64,000 bases of DNA from Crossaster papposus. Lineage: Eukaryota > Echinodermata > Asteroidea > Velatida > Solasteridae. Under the pieces are notes generated by a model. It was not told the DNA's origin. It was given only the letters and a program-made list of their open reading frames with translations, and did not search any database. The stretch's first letter is position 1; every line of letters begins with the position of its first letter. The translations under genes were made by a program, and so were the position numbers. Shown here piece after piece: positions 11,745 through 42,390 of the stretch. The stretch lies in NCBI GenBank assembly GCA_037893245.1, contig JBAIAA010000398.1, forward strand, positions 124,001 through 188,000, read 5' to 3'.

Positions 11745-11880
11745 CTATCGATGATGGAGTCAGGTTGAGGTTAATTCCGCGCTTTCCACTGCTGAGGCTC
11801 GAGTTTGAATCCCGACTGGGCCAATATTTGGATTGGGTTTTCAGTCCCTGCCAGATTTTCTTCCACTTTTAAAAGGAAAA
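11745..11880 (+). mobile_element. tRNA-derived SINE fragment
   Basis: GCTCGAGTTTGAATCCCGAC is an internal-promoter B box of tRNA type. It is preceded by a degenerate A-box region and followed by a CCAATATTTGGATTGGGTTT and TTTTCAGTCCCTGCC body of the kind seen in invertebrate SINEs. No usable cloverleaf. The flanks (11151-11744 and 11881-12257) are AT-rich and otherwise featureless, apart from possible LINE 3' sequence around 11270-11470. Confidence 0.5.
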
Positions 11881-12265
11881 CATAACAAATATGCTGCAAA
11901 CTGCCTTCATGACCTAATAATATTTCGACCTTTGGTCGTTTTGCTGTATCAGCAAAATGACGGTGTAAAAAGGTGAAGATTTATTTTTCTCAGTATACGG
12001 TAACTATCTGGCCGTGTATGTCTCTTCAGACTTGTGAGCTACAATGACTAGAAGTAATTAATAATTTAATAACATCATCTTTTTTGGCCCCGACCACCCC
12101 GTGCAGATTATCTCAATAATCACGACAAAACTGCCCCGCCCCCTAAATATGGATTTTACCAATCCCGTATAGTCTGCTTCGCTTGCGGTAAAAAAAAGTC
12201 CCATGTGCAATTTTTGGTACATTCTTCGAAAATGTCAGAGATTGTTATTGAAACACTGTCTAACC

Positions 12266-12798
12266 CATCCATGTGTAAAGGCCTTCGATCGTGGACGGGG
12301 TATTGTCCGACCGTCTTCCCTCTTTTGTTTATACTCTAACGTTTTTTGATGATCGCCATAGGATTTGTACACGGGAAAAGATCGTGGACGTTTTGTCAAT
12401 CGTGGACCCATTGTTTGATTCCCAATTCTTTTGTCCGACGACCACGATTGCCGGTCAATACAAACGCACCTCTACACATGGACAGATCATCATTGTTTCA
12501 CACTTGAAGTCGGCGCGCGGCGAACTGGAAGTGCAACATGGCGGACCCAAGACGTCACTTCTGTGAGCCAATGAAAATGTCCAGGTGTAGAGGTCAGTGG
12601 TACGGTACGTATGATATAATGTTTATAAATACAAAATGTACAGAGTTAATCCACTGACCTCTACACCTGGACATTTCATTGGCTCACAGAAGTGACGTCT
12701 TGGGTCCGCCATGTTGCACTTCCAGTTCGCGCCGACTTCAATTAAGCGTTAGCAAAGCAGAATATAGACAATGGTCCGTCCAGGTGTAGAGGTCAGTG
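12266..12798. mobile_element. hAT-type foldback element, family D (copy 1)
   Basis: The two sides carry the 8-bp duplication GTCTAACC (12258-12265 and 12799-12806). The right end is CCAGGTGTAGAGGTCAGTG. Inside, a segment containing AACATGGCGGACCCAAGACG at about 12536 reappears inverted at about 12700, giving a large hairpin. The element resembles 47332-47657, also with an 8-bp duplication. The open frame 12291-12566 lies within it and has no known domain. The 8-bp duplication fits hAT transposition. Confidence 0.75.
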
Positions 12799-13270
12799 GT
12801 CTAACCCAAATCCACTCGATGCCATTTTCCCCCTAAGAGGTATTTTCAGAGAATTGTTTTTCGGGCAAAATGAACAATTCAGAATTGAATAGCCAATGTT
12901 ATCCAACCTTTTTTTGTGGGCGTTCAATATAAACACAAAAGCAGAGTCATTTTAAATTGTCAAGACCTTTTGAAAGTTCTAGTGTAAACTTTAAATTTGC
13001 TGAATTTAGAGAATAAAATGACTTAAAATTGGTTTTTAATGAGAAAGGACATTTTTCCTATTTTTAAATTTGTTTCTTCTTAAATCAAAGATATACCATA
13101 TAAAATTAAATAGAAACCTTAAAAACTGTTTATGTTTGTTGGGGTGTTTGTTTGTTTTGTTATTTAATTAAAGGAATTAACCAAAAGCAGTTACAAACTA
13201 AGCTTGGTCTAACCATGCTTGGTGCGCCCATAGAGTGCGCCCAACTAATAACTGTAGCTGAAATGTTTAA

Positions 13271-13657
13271 AGGGATCGTATACGTTTGGTAATTGGAACC
13301 CACTGTTTGTTTCAATCCTATATAGTTATAGATATATACCATAAAACTAACCTGTAAACATTTCATTTCAAAAGGTTGTAGCGATTTTGAGATATTGCAA
13401 AAAATCTGGAGCGGTTATGTCCACGCAGGAAAAATAATTTGCATTGGAATACACAATCTGAGAAACGTCACTGCAGTAACGCTTCTCAGATTCAAATTTT
13501 TGGAGATAAAAAGTGATATCTTTTTTCATAACCGCAGTACTTCGAAGTAAAAAAATTCTAAAAATGCATTATACTATCCAAAGCTGCTGTACTTCTTACC
13601 AAGTAAGTTTTTATTGCCATTAATTTTTGGAGTATTTACCAAACGTATATGATCCCT
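13271..13657. mobile_element. TTAA-flanked MITE, second family
   Basis: Ends AGGGATCGTATACGTTTGGT and ACCAAACGTATATGATCCCT are inverted copies. TTAA flanks both sides (13267-13270 and 13658-13661). Its interior is unrelated to family A, so it is a separate family using the same target. Confidence 0.75.
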
Positions 13658-13669
13658 TTAAAAGCCCGT

Positions 13670-16600
13670 TCGACACGGCCTCGGGCCGGGTGCATGCCAC
13701 TAAATCTCTGAAAATCACTGCGCGCGAGCTCATTAATATTTTGTGACCCCCTCCGGTAATTTTGAATAAGAGGTCCCTGGGGCCTATACATTGGACTGAT
13801 TGTAGAAATATTTGTGGAAATCAAGAATTGGTGTACCGTGGCTTCCAAATAGGGGAATTCCGTTCACAAAAAGACCAATACGTGGGTCTATTTGGCAGAG
13901 GCGGGGGGCTACTTTAGACCTGAGCCCAAAGATGGGCCACCATTTTAGAGGTGGTTTGTGGGGAGGGGAGTGTACAAACAAATTCATTCAGTCAACCCTA
14001 ATAAATTTGAAAAGAAAATTATTCTAGGAGTCTTAATCTTTAATTTCCAGTCAAAAAATATTGCCACCCTACCCCTGAGCGTCACCAGGCGGCGCCCTTT
14101 CTATTTTTGTCTTTAATGAGCGCCGTATTTAGTGTAGTGGATCCCTCAGGCTAGTTATGTCATTCGTCTGGCAGCCGTACAAATAGCCTTAATCCTTGCG
14201 CTTGTTAAAATGTGTATACTTCCGCAATAAAGTTGGGCATAAATGTACACCTTTCAGAGAATAAATTATGTTCTGAATACAAAGTGAAGTATATAACAAC
14301 AAGTTTTCCCGTATTAAAAAAGATAAAGAGCCAAATATACAATTATCGCCATAAAGATTGCAGATGAGAACTACTTTTTTTGGAAGTATTAACTTTCTGT
14401 CCAATTGCCCTAGTCTGGTGCAACTCATGTCATATTCTGGGTATCTTTTGCTCACGTGCGTAATGTTTAACGCGCATAACTCGAGAGACCGGAACCAGAC
14501 GGTCCGTGTCGTATATCGTCGTACGGACGTTTGCACAACAACATGACATTTGTGATATGATGACCAAATGGTAATTTTCCAATCTTGGTAAGCAGCCGGT
14601 ATATTTTGTAGATTGAGGTGACTTCCTAAATTTGCCGCTGTTCCTTGGGAAACCCTTCCATTTAACAGTTAGCGCTGCACTTTCCAATTTCGTGGTTTAA
14701 ACTTCGTTGTTGGAAGGTGAAAATCGACAAGTTTTTCTAGCTTTTTGCTTGTCTTTTCTGGTTTGATTGTTTTGTGTGAACCGCAAAATCACACTTCCCA
14801 TTCCAGCGGTCCGTGAAGTCAAGTGGTTCGTGGAAAAACCAACGGCTAAAAATAGGCATTCGTTCATCAACTATCGTTCTTCCAACGGATCTCTGATAAA
14901 TCTCAAAGACTAAAATGGATGCCTTTTCCTGGTTGAGGTTAGTTTTTAAGACGGAATGAGAAATGATTTTCTTCATCAGCATGGGCCATGGCTGCATGAC
15001 CATGAATTGTTTTCTTTTTATGTAATTGTAAACTGTTGGTTGACGCTAGAAATATTACATCATGGTTACCATTTTTTCCAGAAAATTTTGAAATATTGAA
15101 GTTTGGTATGTTTGGACCCAAAAAACAGAAGCAAAGGACATACAGCAGATTTTGTTAAATCACTTGACTTTTTCAAAAAATAATGTTCGGTAGTTTTGTA
15201 CATGAAAAACGGGATCCGGATGGTGTTTGGTATAGCCGAATGTTCGGTGTACATTGTACATTGTATGTGCTAGTAATAGTAGTATGTATGCATGTAAGTA
15301 GTCCGTCTGTATATTCGTATGTTGTATGTGGCATTTTGGTTAAAGTTACGAAAAATTGAACTTGTAAGTTGTATGCAAAACTTGAAGTCCAATTGCAATC
15401 AAACTTGGATCATGCATGCAATGATATTGTAACATTTATGATTGTTGCATCAAATTTCAAATATTGAGGTCAAAAGTCATTTGAGGTTAAGTTGTAAATT
15501 TGTAAAATAGGATAATTGCAAAAGCAGGCGAAACACGTGGTTCAGGAACCATTATGACCATCTCAATAGACCTACCCAGGTAAGACATGATGTCACGCCT
15601 TTTTACATGTGCGCTTCGTCTGGCATCCCGACTTCACTCTCATAGGCAAATGCACAGTCATTAGGTCTCAGGTTTAATAAAAACTAGTGAGCTCAACCTT
15701 TGTCAACCCATCAAAATCTAAAAGTCCAAATCCCTCTGGTAAACTTTGAGGGATTTTTTTTTTGGGGGGGGGGTTAAAGTTTATATTAGTGTTGCCACAC
15801 ATTTTTTCTAGAAGTGTTCTCATTTCTCAGAGCAATGTTAAAAACCCTGGAGGTCAGTTTAAAACGAAGTAATGTGAATTGATAAGAACAGCACTTGGGG
15901 GGCAGTGAAGCGTTACCAAATCTGGCTGCTTAATTTGAGCTTTTAAGCTTGAAGAATTGACCAGGGATTTGAAGTCGGCATCCTTATTCCACGGTAGATT
16001 ACCTCAAAGAAAATTAAAGTGCAAGGTGTTCTTGCTAACTCTAAAGGCAATTTGTTTTTCTTTAAAACTTGTAGGGTTGCGAAGTGCAACCGACAGTTTG
16101 AGTTGGGTTTTAAACCATTCCAGAAATTGGCAGCAGTTACTTAAAACAGAAGGGAACCTCAATTGTTGTCAGATTTTCCAGGGGGCCTGCTAAATGTCAT
16201 CAAACTTTCTACCTCTCAAAAAGTAACCACTCTGGGCAGTGACTAACAATTAGTATCTAAAACAAGGCCCCTGGTACTAAAAGACCGGGTGTTGGTAAAT
16301 AATAGAGCTTAATGAACAAGGGTCGCGTGGGGATGGTGTAAGCATTGTCCCCTTGTGTCATAGCTTCCTGTCTTGCCCCATTCACTCTTACTCAGAGGAG
16401 GAACTTAGATCACTTCTTCAAAAAAAATAAAGATTTCAAGTTTAAAGGAGGTATCGTGGGTGGGGATACAATGAAAACAGAGTGAAATTTCAGTTGGATA
16501 TGAGGTCTTTTAGGAAAGTTAAATGTACTATTTGTTTGAACCAAAATTTGTGATCACTCAGTTTATAAATGCATTATAAATGCATTCTACAGGGTAAATT

Positions 16601-17446
16601 TGTAAAAGTTTTAAGTTAATTTGGTCCAAACTGTTTGTTTCTTAATCCTAACCCTTCACAAAAAATCCTCCAGGTAGTTTTGGAGTTCTAGCATACACCT
16701 AGTTGTGGGGACAGTTTCTTTTGTTTGAAAAAAGCTGACCGAGTTGTGGGGACATTTTCCTGTCCCCATAGCATTTTGGGTCTCCAATAAAGGGGTCTGG
16801 GTAGAATTGGATAATGAAATGAAATAAAGAATACGACAAATTAGGGCGATCTTTAAAAAAAATTGGTCAAACAAATTTTCTGATTTTAAGTTTAGAGATA
16901 TTTCCTCTCAGCACACGAACCCTATGGAGTGTCCTCATAACGTCATGTATGAACAAGAATTGATGGATTTATAGCCAGTTTTCTGCTATTCTCCTAGCTG
17001 TGAGCTTGAACAAAGTAAACAAAGTACAAGTGATGTCTACTGTTGTTCAATTGAGTGTACTTTTTTGTGGAGTTATCTGACAGATAATTGCCTGCAATGT
17101 TGTAAAAGTGCTGGTGACTAAATTTGCTCCAAGATATCTTATCCACCTACGACGGTACCTTTAATTTGAAAGGGCTCTAGTTGCTATGTAACCTTGAGTT
17201 CTTGACAGGAATCACAACTTGAACATCGTCATTAAATTGGCGGGTGGTAAGATGACCGAGCCATGACTGGGCTTGCTAGCCCTGGCCCCTCATACTGCTG
17301 ATGTCTTGTCTCATTCTTGAAACCAAAACTAGCTGTGGACTTGTGGTATGCACACATGTAAATAAGTCAAGCCTTGCACAGACGCTGTAAGCTCTAAGTT
17401 TGAGTTAGGAATTCCTTCTGTAAATAGCACGGGGCTGTGAAGTGTA
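13670..17446. other. Intergenic stretch upstream of the kinase gene
   Basis: About 3.8 kb with no credible exon. It contains a segment at about 15355-15530 rich in CAAACTTGG and AGGTCAAAAGTCA-like motifs, reminiscent of the sub-repeats at 59.6 and 63.2 kb, and homopolymer tracts near 15750. The 5' leader and promoter of the kinase gene should lie in the last few hundred bases, but I can point to no specific promoter element. Confidence 0.5.
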
Positions 17447-35737
<18,291 letters not shown>

Positions 35738-35899
35738 TTAATCCTTGGCCTCGCCGACTCTCTCAGATTTGTCTCAACTTTGACCCCTGTTCTCTCTTTT
35801 GACCCCAACTAGGCGTGACATGTGCAGACATGTTCACCAGGCAGTGTTTGCTGCTTTCAAGATTGTCAAAGTCTCCTCATTCCAAATACCCTTTCCTTA

Positions 35900-36135
35900 A
35901 CCAGTTCGCGCCGGATGACGAATATAAACGCAAAAATTTCCCCAAATTCAAAACGGATGACGAATATATACGCCAAGTTCAAGTTCGGAAATGTATGTCA
36001 GCAGCGCGCAAGGCCGGAAATGCGTGGGTGTGCTACCCAGCACTATAGGCCTGAACACGCTTCGGATCGAGTTTCGTTAAAAATAATCCCGCCCGTCGGC
36101 TCGGCGATGTTAAAATAATCCCGGCGCGAACTGGT
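35900..36135. mobile_element. MITE, family B (copy 3' of the kinase gene)
   Basis: ACCAGTTCGCGCCGGATGACG to CCCGGCGCGAACTGGT, TA flanks, 163 bp after the stop codon, so probably within the 3' untranslated region. Confidence 0.85.
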
Positions 36136-36288
36136 TAAAGAGCAGGATTCTAAAGCCTGAACCCCTTTTCAGAATGTTGTCAGAGCTGGGTCCATCACAA
36201 GTCCATCAATACTCCATCACAAGTCGCCGATGACAAGGCCAAAAGCAACTCGAAGGTTACTAACACTGTGAACATCTAACGAAAGTTG

Positions 36289-36398
36289 TTACTTGGCACT
36301 GAATCCATTGTTACTTGGCACTGAATCCATTGTTACTTGGCACTAAATCCATTGTTACTTGGCACTAAATCCATTGTTACTTGGCACTGAATCCATTG
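36289..36398. repeat. 22-bp tandem repeat, 5 copies
   Basis: TTACTTGGCACTGAATCCATTG repeated with a single G/A variant (CTGAAT/CTAAAT) that marks copies 3 and 4. Confidence 0.95.
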
Positions 36399-36421
36399 AA
36401 ATACCATCATAATACCTTTGA

Positions 36422-36467
36422 CGGGCTTGTGATGGGCTTGTGATGGGCTTGTGATGGGCTTGTGATC
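36422..36467. repeat. 11-bp tandem repeat, 4 copies
   Basis: GGGCTTGTGAT repeated four times. The motif resembles the CTTGTGATGGACTTG arm of family H, so it probably grew from an element end. Confidence 0.85.
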
Positions 36468-37019
36468 ATTTATAATGGACTGATTACATTAGTTGTAACC
36501 CTGTTTTTCCCCACTATCTCAAGTTGGTTATTTATTACCACCAATTTACCTCATGCCACATTAAGCCATAGAAGCGACAGTAAAGCATTTCCCAATCAGC
36601 AGTTTTGATTTTGCTCTGCAATATTTCTGCTACTTTAAATTTAAACCGATATTTTTAGTAACTGAAGTTGTACGGTTTATGCGCAAAAGTGTCATAAAAA
36701 ACAAAGGGTTTATTGCCTTTTACAAATCTCCAATGATTTTTGTTTTGTATGTACACGAGAGTAAGAAGTTCAATATTTTTAAAACCAAACTACCCTTGGA
36801 ATGAAATGCACAGGTTCATCCAAATGGACCTTCTGTGCAAGACTTAAGTGTGTGAGGACAGTGGGCAACATGCCTGTGTAAATACATTGTATACTTTAGA
36901 TATAATCAACTACAGAACTGCATTTGGGGTTTCAATTTGTGAATAAGTGGTCCGTTTTTAGATAGACATTTGCAACCCACTAGGCAGTTGGTGGGGAAAC
37001 CTTTTGCCAAGTTCATATA

Positions 37020-37499
37020 CAGTGGAACGCCGCTATAACGCCGCTATCACAGGATCCACAGATTTTGTTTGGTACATCCATCGTTCGGTATAGCGATTTG
37101 TAGCCATCGGTCCATCAGGTGCCCATTTTTCAAGACGGCATCCAACCCAGTAGCCACCTGTCACTTTTTAACATAAAGCACCGGCCGTATGATGTTTAAA
37201 ATTTGGCCTAAATAGCGTTTGACATACCCAGAAATCTGTTGACATATTTTCAACTTTATGTTTGGACACAACCATCTGGAGCCAAGGTGTTTGGTATTTT
37301 TTTACATAAAAAAACAGGAGCCAACGAAGGTGTTTGGAATAGCGGCGTTTGGAATAGCCGAATGTTTGGAATAGCCGAATGTTTGGTATAGCGGGCGTTC
37401 GGTATAGCCGAATATTCGGTACAGCGGCGTTCGGTTTAGCCGAATGTCTGGTATAGCGGCGTTTGGTATAGCGGCGTTTGGTATAGCGGCATTCCACTA
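37020..37499. mobile_element. pogo/Tigger-like MITE with internal expansion
   Basis: Left end CAGTGGAACGCCGCTATAACG, right end GTATAGCGGCATTCCACTA, with TA on both sides. A CAGT..AAC..CGCTATAACG-type terminus and TA target are typical of Tc1/mariner-pogo elements. The right third is a run of TTTGGTATAGCGGCG / TTTGGAATAGCCGAATG repeats, as if the terminal motif had been amplified. Confidence 0.75.
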
Positions 37500-38432
37500 T
37501 AGGTGTATCTCTAAAAGTTTGATACAAACGAGGGCTACAATACTTTTTGCCCCTCGCTGACACATTTTATAAACTCTATACTCGGTGTTGTCTAGGGGTT
37601 TAGATAACCACACTTTACACCTACAAGTTTTTGCATTAACAAATAATTAATGTGCAGAGCGTGTTCTGCAAAGCAGTGCCAATGTTATGTATGGAACGTA
37701 TAAAGGATTTAATTATATACAGATGTGAAACTGTACTTCAGCAACAATGGTCTCATATTGTAGATTATCATATCGCCAATAGCAAAGTTATGTCTATTTG
37801 CTTTCTGTTTTGTTTTCTGTTAAGTATTTGCTATCTTATTTGCTGCCTTTAAAAACTTGATTTGTAAACAATGCCTAATAGAAAAATATAAAATAATTTT
37901 ACTGTTTTACGAGGCGAGTAGGTGATTATTATCACTACTGTGATTGAATGTTTTAAAGCTTTTATTCTGACAGCATTGTTCAGTACATTCAATTTATCTT
38001 GATCACGTGTCTATCATAGGCTTGATTTTGGTCATGACATCCAATATCTCTGCCGCTGCTGTGACTGATGACTATTTGACTAGTGACAGACTTCTTTTAA
38101 AATAAAAATATGTATTTCCTCAGTGTTACAACGGATAATGTAGTAACCAACGTATACTGTATCACTAACCGATACTGCCACACAACTAGACCGATACTGT
38201 TTCACTTACCGATAATGTAACAAATGACCGATAGTGTAGTAACTGTTACTACTCTCAGTCATTTTCTGTTACATTATGGAGGAGAGGGAGGTTTTAATAG
38301 TTCAGATAAGTCGGAAAATGAGCATTTATCTGAGTGGAAATGATCATGTGATTCAAGCGAACTTAAGATTTGTAATGGCCCCAGGTTATAGTCTTAGCGA
38401 TTTATATTTTGGACCCCACCAAAGGGGTGACA

Positions 38433-38611
38433 CTAGTTGCAACAAAACTAGTAATGCACCGAAACGTGATGACGTATCTCCAAATAACTCTAAAATATCG
38501 TCGTGTAAGTAATAAATGTTAAATCTGCTCGCCATAGATGAATCTTGTGAGCCTTGTCATCACCAAGTTTGTGTCATCACCATGTTTCGGCGCATTACTA
38601 GTTTGTTTGCA
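38433..38611. mobile_element. Foldback repeat
   Basis: CTAGTAATGCACCGAAACGT with GATGACG reappears inverted as CATGTTTCGGCGCATTACTA at 38582. A hairpin of about 35-bp arms around a 100-bp spacer. Confidence 0.5.
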
Positions 38612-39703
38612 ACATCGCTGCCTATTACAGCAGTGTTTAACAACTAAGTTGAATCATGTGACACGACAGTCAATCACATGACCCATAAGATGTTTTCGTT
38701 TTTAATGCCATCGTTTTACTCTGGTGTTTTTATTTTCTACTATAGAATGTTGTATTTTGTTCTTTAGCCTATATCACTGCTAAGCTAAGCCGATGTTGTA
38801 AACTTTGTAAAGCACACTACTGGATAACGGTTATTTAAAAGTAATTGATTATGTTTTAAAAGAAATAATGAAAACGGTTATTGCTCCTCATAGAAAAAAT
38901 GTTAACATTTCATTCAGGTGTACATGTACTTAACATAAGCAGAACAAAACTAAGCTGTACAAAAATATGCTTAGCAACATCAGCCAACATACCAAATACA
39001 TTGCTTCATGAAGGCTGTTATGGTTTTTTTTACAAAGAAACGCGCTAAGCATTATTATTGTCATTTGCGACTGACACTGGTCGACACGATTGATATTGGA
39101 AGTTAATATTTTCTTTTCTTTTTAAATCGGGACATTTTGTAAATTAAAAAAATTGATAGTGAACTTGTACTTTGGTTCGTGGAGTATTCTTTTTCTTACA
39201 AAATTATGCAATTGTTACCCTTTTTTTCATCAAAAAAAGTATTTCTGGGCAGCAATCAATGTTGCATTGTGTAGACAAACATCACATTTCGTAGTAATAA
39301 GTAATACCCCGTAATGTACTTTTTTACTAGAAAGAAATTGTCGAATAGAAAGAAAAAGGACGTACATGTAATGTCATTTTATGAGAATAAATTGAGGCGT
39401 AATCGAGATCTTAGAGTGGTTTTCCGTCCATGTGATTTGACTTTCCCATTCAGTAAAAATTGGGGTACATTTTCCCCAATTTGTAAAAAAAAAATGTGGT
39501 AGGGGATTTCATGCGTTCATCAAGTTTTCCCTTTTGAATAATTAAACAAAAAACCTCCCCTCTGAAATATCTAATGCCACAGTGAGGAATTGACTGGATA
39601 AAAGGTCTTTGGCTGCGTTAATTGAGCCCATGTTTCATTAACGAGCTCTAGTCTTGTAGCAGTCTGAATAATTGATTGACTTTTAAGAACCTGAGAAAAT
39701 ATC

Positions 39704-39807
39704 GTGCACTCATCCTGAGCCACACAGCGCTATTACACGCTTTCTACTAATAGCGCGTTTTAGTAGAAAGCGCGTAAAAGCGCTGCGTGGCTCAGGATGC
39801 CGTGCAC
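39704..39807. repeat. 104-nt near-perfect hairpin
   Basis: The arm starting GTGCACTCATCCTGAGCCAC pairs over about 45 bases with the arm ending GTGGCTCAGGATGCCGTGCAC, leaving an 11-base loop ATAGCGCGTTT. Both arms contain CGCTTTCTACTA or its complement. Either a very short MITE or a structured transcript; no second copy seen here. Confidence 0.7.
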
Positions 39808-40057
39808 CCTACCTCCAGTACAATTAGTGGTAATTACATACAGCCCATCAACCGAAACGCTTGGCCAAGTAGTTCCATTTAGAAGTACCTGTACATAAAG
39901 TACCTGTACATGTAAAGGTTTTCCCGGTCAATTTCGGCAAATGAGCAGCCAATTAACATTGTTGGGCATCCGAATTAAAGCGACATTGCCTCTCCTGTTT
40001 TTACCGTGTTTCAAATTCAGAATTCTGACATTCAATTTAGTTTCGATGCATTCAAAT

Positions 40058-40858
40058 CGTCACCGTTTTCACGAAGAGGCAAATTGAGCCTTTCACGGTC
40101 TGAACAAACTTTCGAGATAATCGCTTGTAAAGTTTGTCCTTTTTTCGTTTGGCAGTTTGAAACATAAATATTCATAGAATATACAAGATTAAGGTATCAT
40201 GGGAAAGAAGAGATTTCAATCTTCTTAAATATAGCAAACGTTAAGAAAAATAGGTGATTAGTTTTGCAGAATTAATCAATTAATAGAATTGCCTCTTCGT
40301 GAAAACGAAAAAAACGATACATTAGCAAATTCGCCCGTGGCTGTGAGAGTCAGAATGTATACATTTCCCCATTGCGCCCCCAATTTGTCTCTTCGTGAAA
40401 ACGATAAAAGCCACTTCGCGACCAATTCGCCCAATTCGCCTCTTCGTGAAAACGCTAAAGTGACTAAGCGCACCAAAGTGCCCTTCATAAACACGTTGAA
40501 GTCAACGCTATTTCGAATTTGCCTCTTCGTGAAAACGCTAAAAGCCACTTCGCGACCAATTCGCCCAATTCGCCTCTTCGTGAAAACGCTAAAGTGACTA
40601 CGCGCACCAAAGTGCCCTTCATAAACACGTTGAAGTCAACGCTATTTCGAATTTGCCTCTTCGTGAAAACGCAAAAGGGCACTTGAGGACCAATTCGCCC
40701 ATTAGTTAATTAGGTTAATTGTGATTTTAATGATTTTGTGGATGTATAACTTCACCAGGTTGTAGAAATTGCAATATTTAATCGTTTTCATCAAACAAAA
40801 TAATTTCGATAAATAGACGATTTTTCATGAAATTCGCCTCTTCGTGAAAACGGTGACG
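40058..40858. mobile_element. MITE whose terminal repeat recurs inside (family E)
   Basis: Ends CGTCACCGTTTTCACGAAGA and its inverted copy, flanked by AAAT on both sides. The 16-base motif CCTCTTCGTGAAAACG occurs about six more times inside, and a block of about 134 bp (CCACTTCGCGACCAATTCGC onward) is duplicated at 40411 and 40545. The open frames here result from the repeats. Confidence 0.85.
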
Positions 40859-41354
40859 AAATGTCTTCAGCAATGTGTTCAATTTAGCATATCGCCGTTC
40901 TTTCTAGTGACGCACAATCATTATTAAATTTAGCAAAGCTGGTTTGACTGACGATTTTTGCTGATTATTTGTTTTCAATAATTATTGCGTAAAGACGCAA
41001 TAAATTTCGCTAAATAAGAATTCAAGTATACGACTAAACAAAATTGTGCTAGACATTCTGTTTCGTATCTTCACTTATAAGTCAGTCGAATGTTTTGTTT
41101 TTCTTTATTCATTTATGTTTTTTTAGCTTTCATAATAATGGAGTCTGCAGTGGTCTTTTGTTTGGGGGTGGGTTGGTTTTGTGTGTTTATTGTGATCTGA
41201 AATTCGGTACCCTCTGGAGACCTACACACAATGTGTATAATGGAGACAAAAGGACGCCGGAGGGTAAATTTCTATAGATGAATAGGTCGCCACAGGGAAT
41301 TTCACGAATTAGATTTTTGGAGTGTGTCTCAAATTACTCAAAAACTAGGTTTAG

Positions 41355-41400
41355 GATGTGGGTTAGGGTTAGTGTTTGGGTTAGGGTATGATATAGGGTA
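41355..41400. repeat. Short TTAGGG-like tract
   Basis: GGGTTAGGGTTAGTGTTTGG with GTTAGGG: degenerate copies of the animal telomere repeat. Too short to mark a former telomere. Confidence 0.5.
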
Positions 41401-41724
41401 TATTGGGTCGAAATTTCAACCCAGGAAATTAATTGTGGTTGAAATAGGAGCATTTTGAAAAAGGTGCCCGACTTTTTTAGCAGTTTGTACACGAGAACAA
41501 AGAGATGTCTCCACAGGGATACAAATTTGAGAGTTCGTGTTTGTGAAACATTAACGTTTGTTAATGTTTGGGTGGGTTTTCTTTTTCAAATGACCATTTT
41601 CAGCAGCACTTTCGCGCGAAATAGAATGGCGAAGTTGTTAAATTGGCTGCTTTTTTTGCCGAAATTGACTGGGAAAACCTATGACCTGATAAATAGTTTC
41701 AAGTGTTGATGACAATTACGCAGG

Positions 41725-41915
41725 TCCACTCGATATTATTGTGTGGTCAGTTGCTTCGACAGAAAGGTGACATCGTTCAACGTGATTGCTCCAAGTTCTT
41801 TCCCGAATTGACAGTTCGTGCACTTTTCGAAAATGATTGAAAAGTGACTGTCGATTAATAACCCAATCCCTAGCTCGGCCAGTACCTGTTGCTCCTGGCC
41901 GGTTGTAACCCTCTT
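41725..41915. repeat. Dispersed non-coding block (copy 1)
   Basis: Contains GGTCCACTCGATATTATTGT and ATGATTGAAAAGTGACTGTC. About 190 bp are shared, with divergence, with 44517-44700. No inverted ends seen. Confidence 0.6.
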
Positions 41916-42390
41916 CTTAGTCGACTGGCATGAAATCAATTTAGAGACCAGAAAAAATGCGGGTACGGAGATATACAATCGTGTGCGGTTCGGGAAACTG
42001 ATTAAAAGCTGAATAAACTGTAAAGTTTGGAGCAGTATAAAAGCTCCACTGACCACTTATATCTACATTCTCATTATTTTGGATGAGAGATGCACTTTTC
42101 CAAGAGTGTTCGAGGTTTCCAGCCGCATATATAATTTCTTTTTATTTCAACTTATTTACACACGATAATCATTCAACCGAGGTTGTTTTTTCACGGTGCC
42201 GTGTTGCGTAAAGTAAACAATACACAATAACAATTCATAATTTAAAAATCATGTGAAACAAATTGAAACATTAAGTTGGTGTGCAAACATAAGAACAAAA
42301 TGTTACAATTAAAATTACTTAACAGTAATTATTACTTTATATAAAAACAAATTTATATAGAAACACATGTATATAGAAACAACTAACAAG

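Noticed and set aside
35815-36118. Recurring open frames with MTNINAKISPNSKRM-like peptides (also near 23313 and 26457).
   Set aside because: They fall within family B MITEs. Similarity between copies reflects transposon copying, there is no known domain, and the frames run across element ends.
36289-36398. CRISPR-like array.
   Set aside because: Units are contiguous with no spacers, and the DNA is eukaryotic.
40276-40682. Open frames with repeated FSRRGELGELVAKWL-like peptides.
   Set aside because: Products of the repeated CCTCTTCGTGAAAACG motif inside the family E MITE.
41355-41400. Interstitial telomere (TTAGGG) tract.
   Set aside because: Only two or three degenerate units. Similar short CCCTAA words occur at several places (2598, 23755 and 54398).
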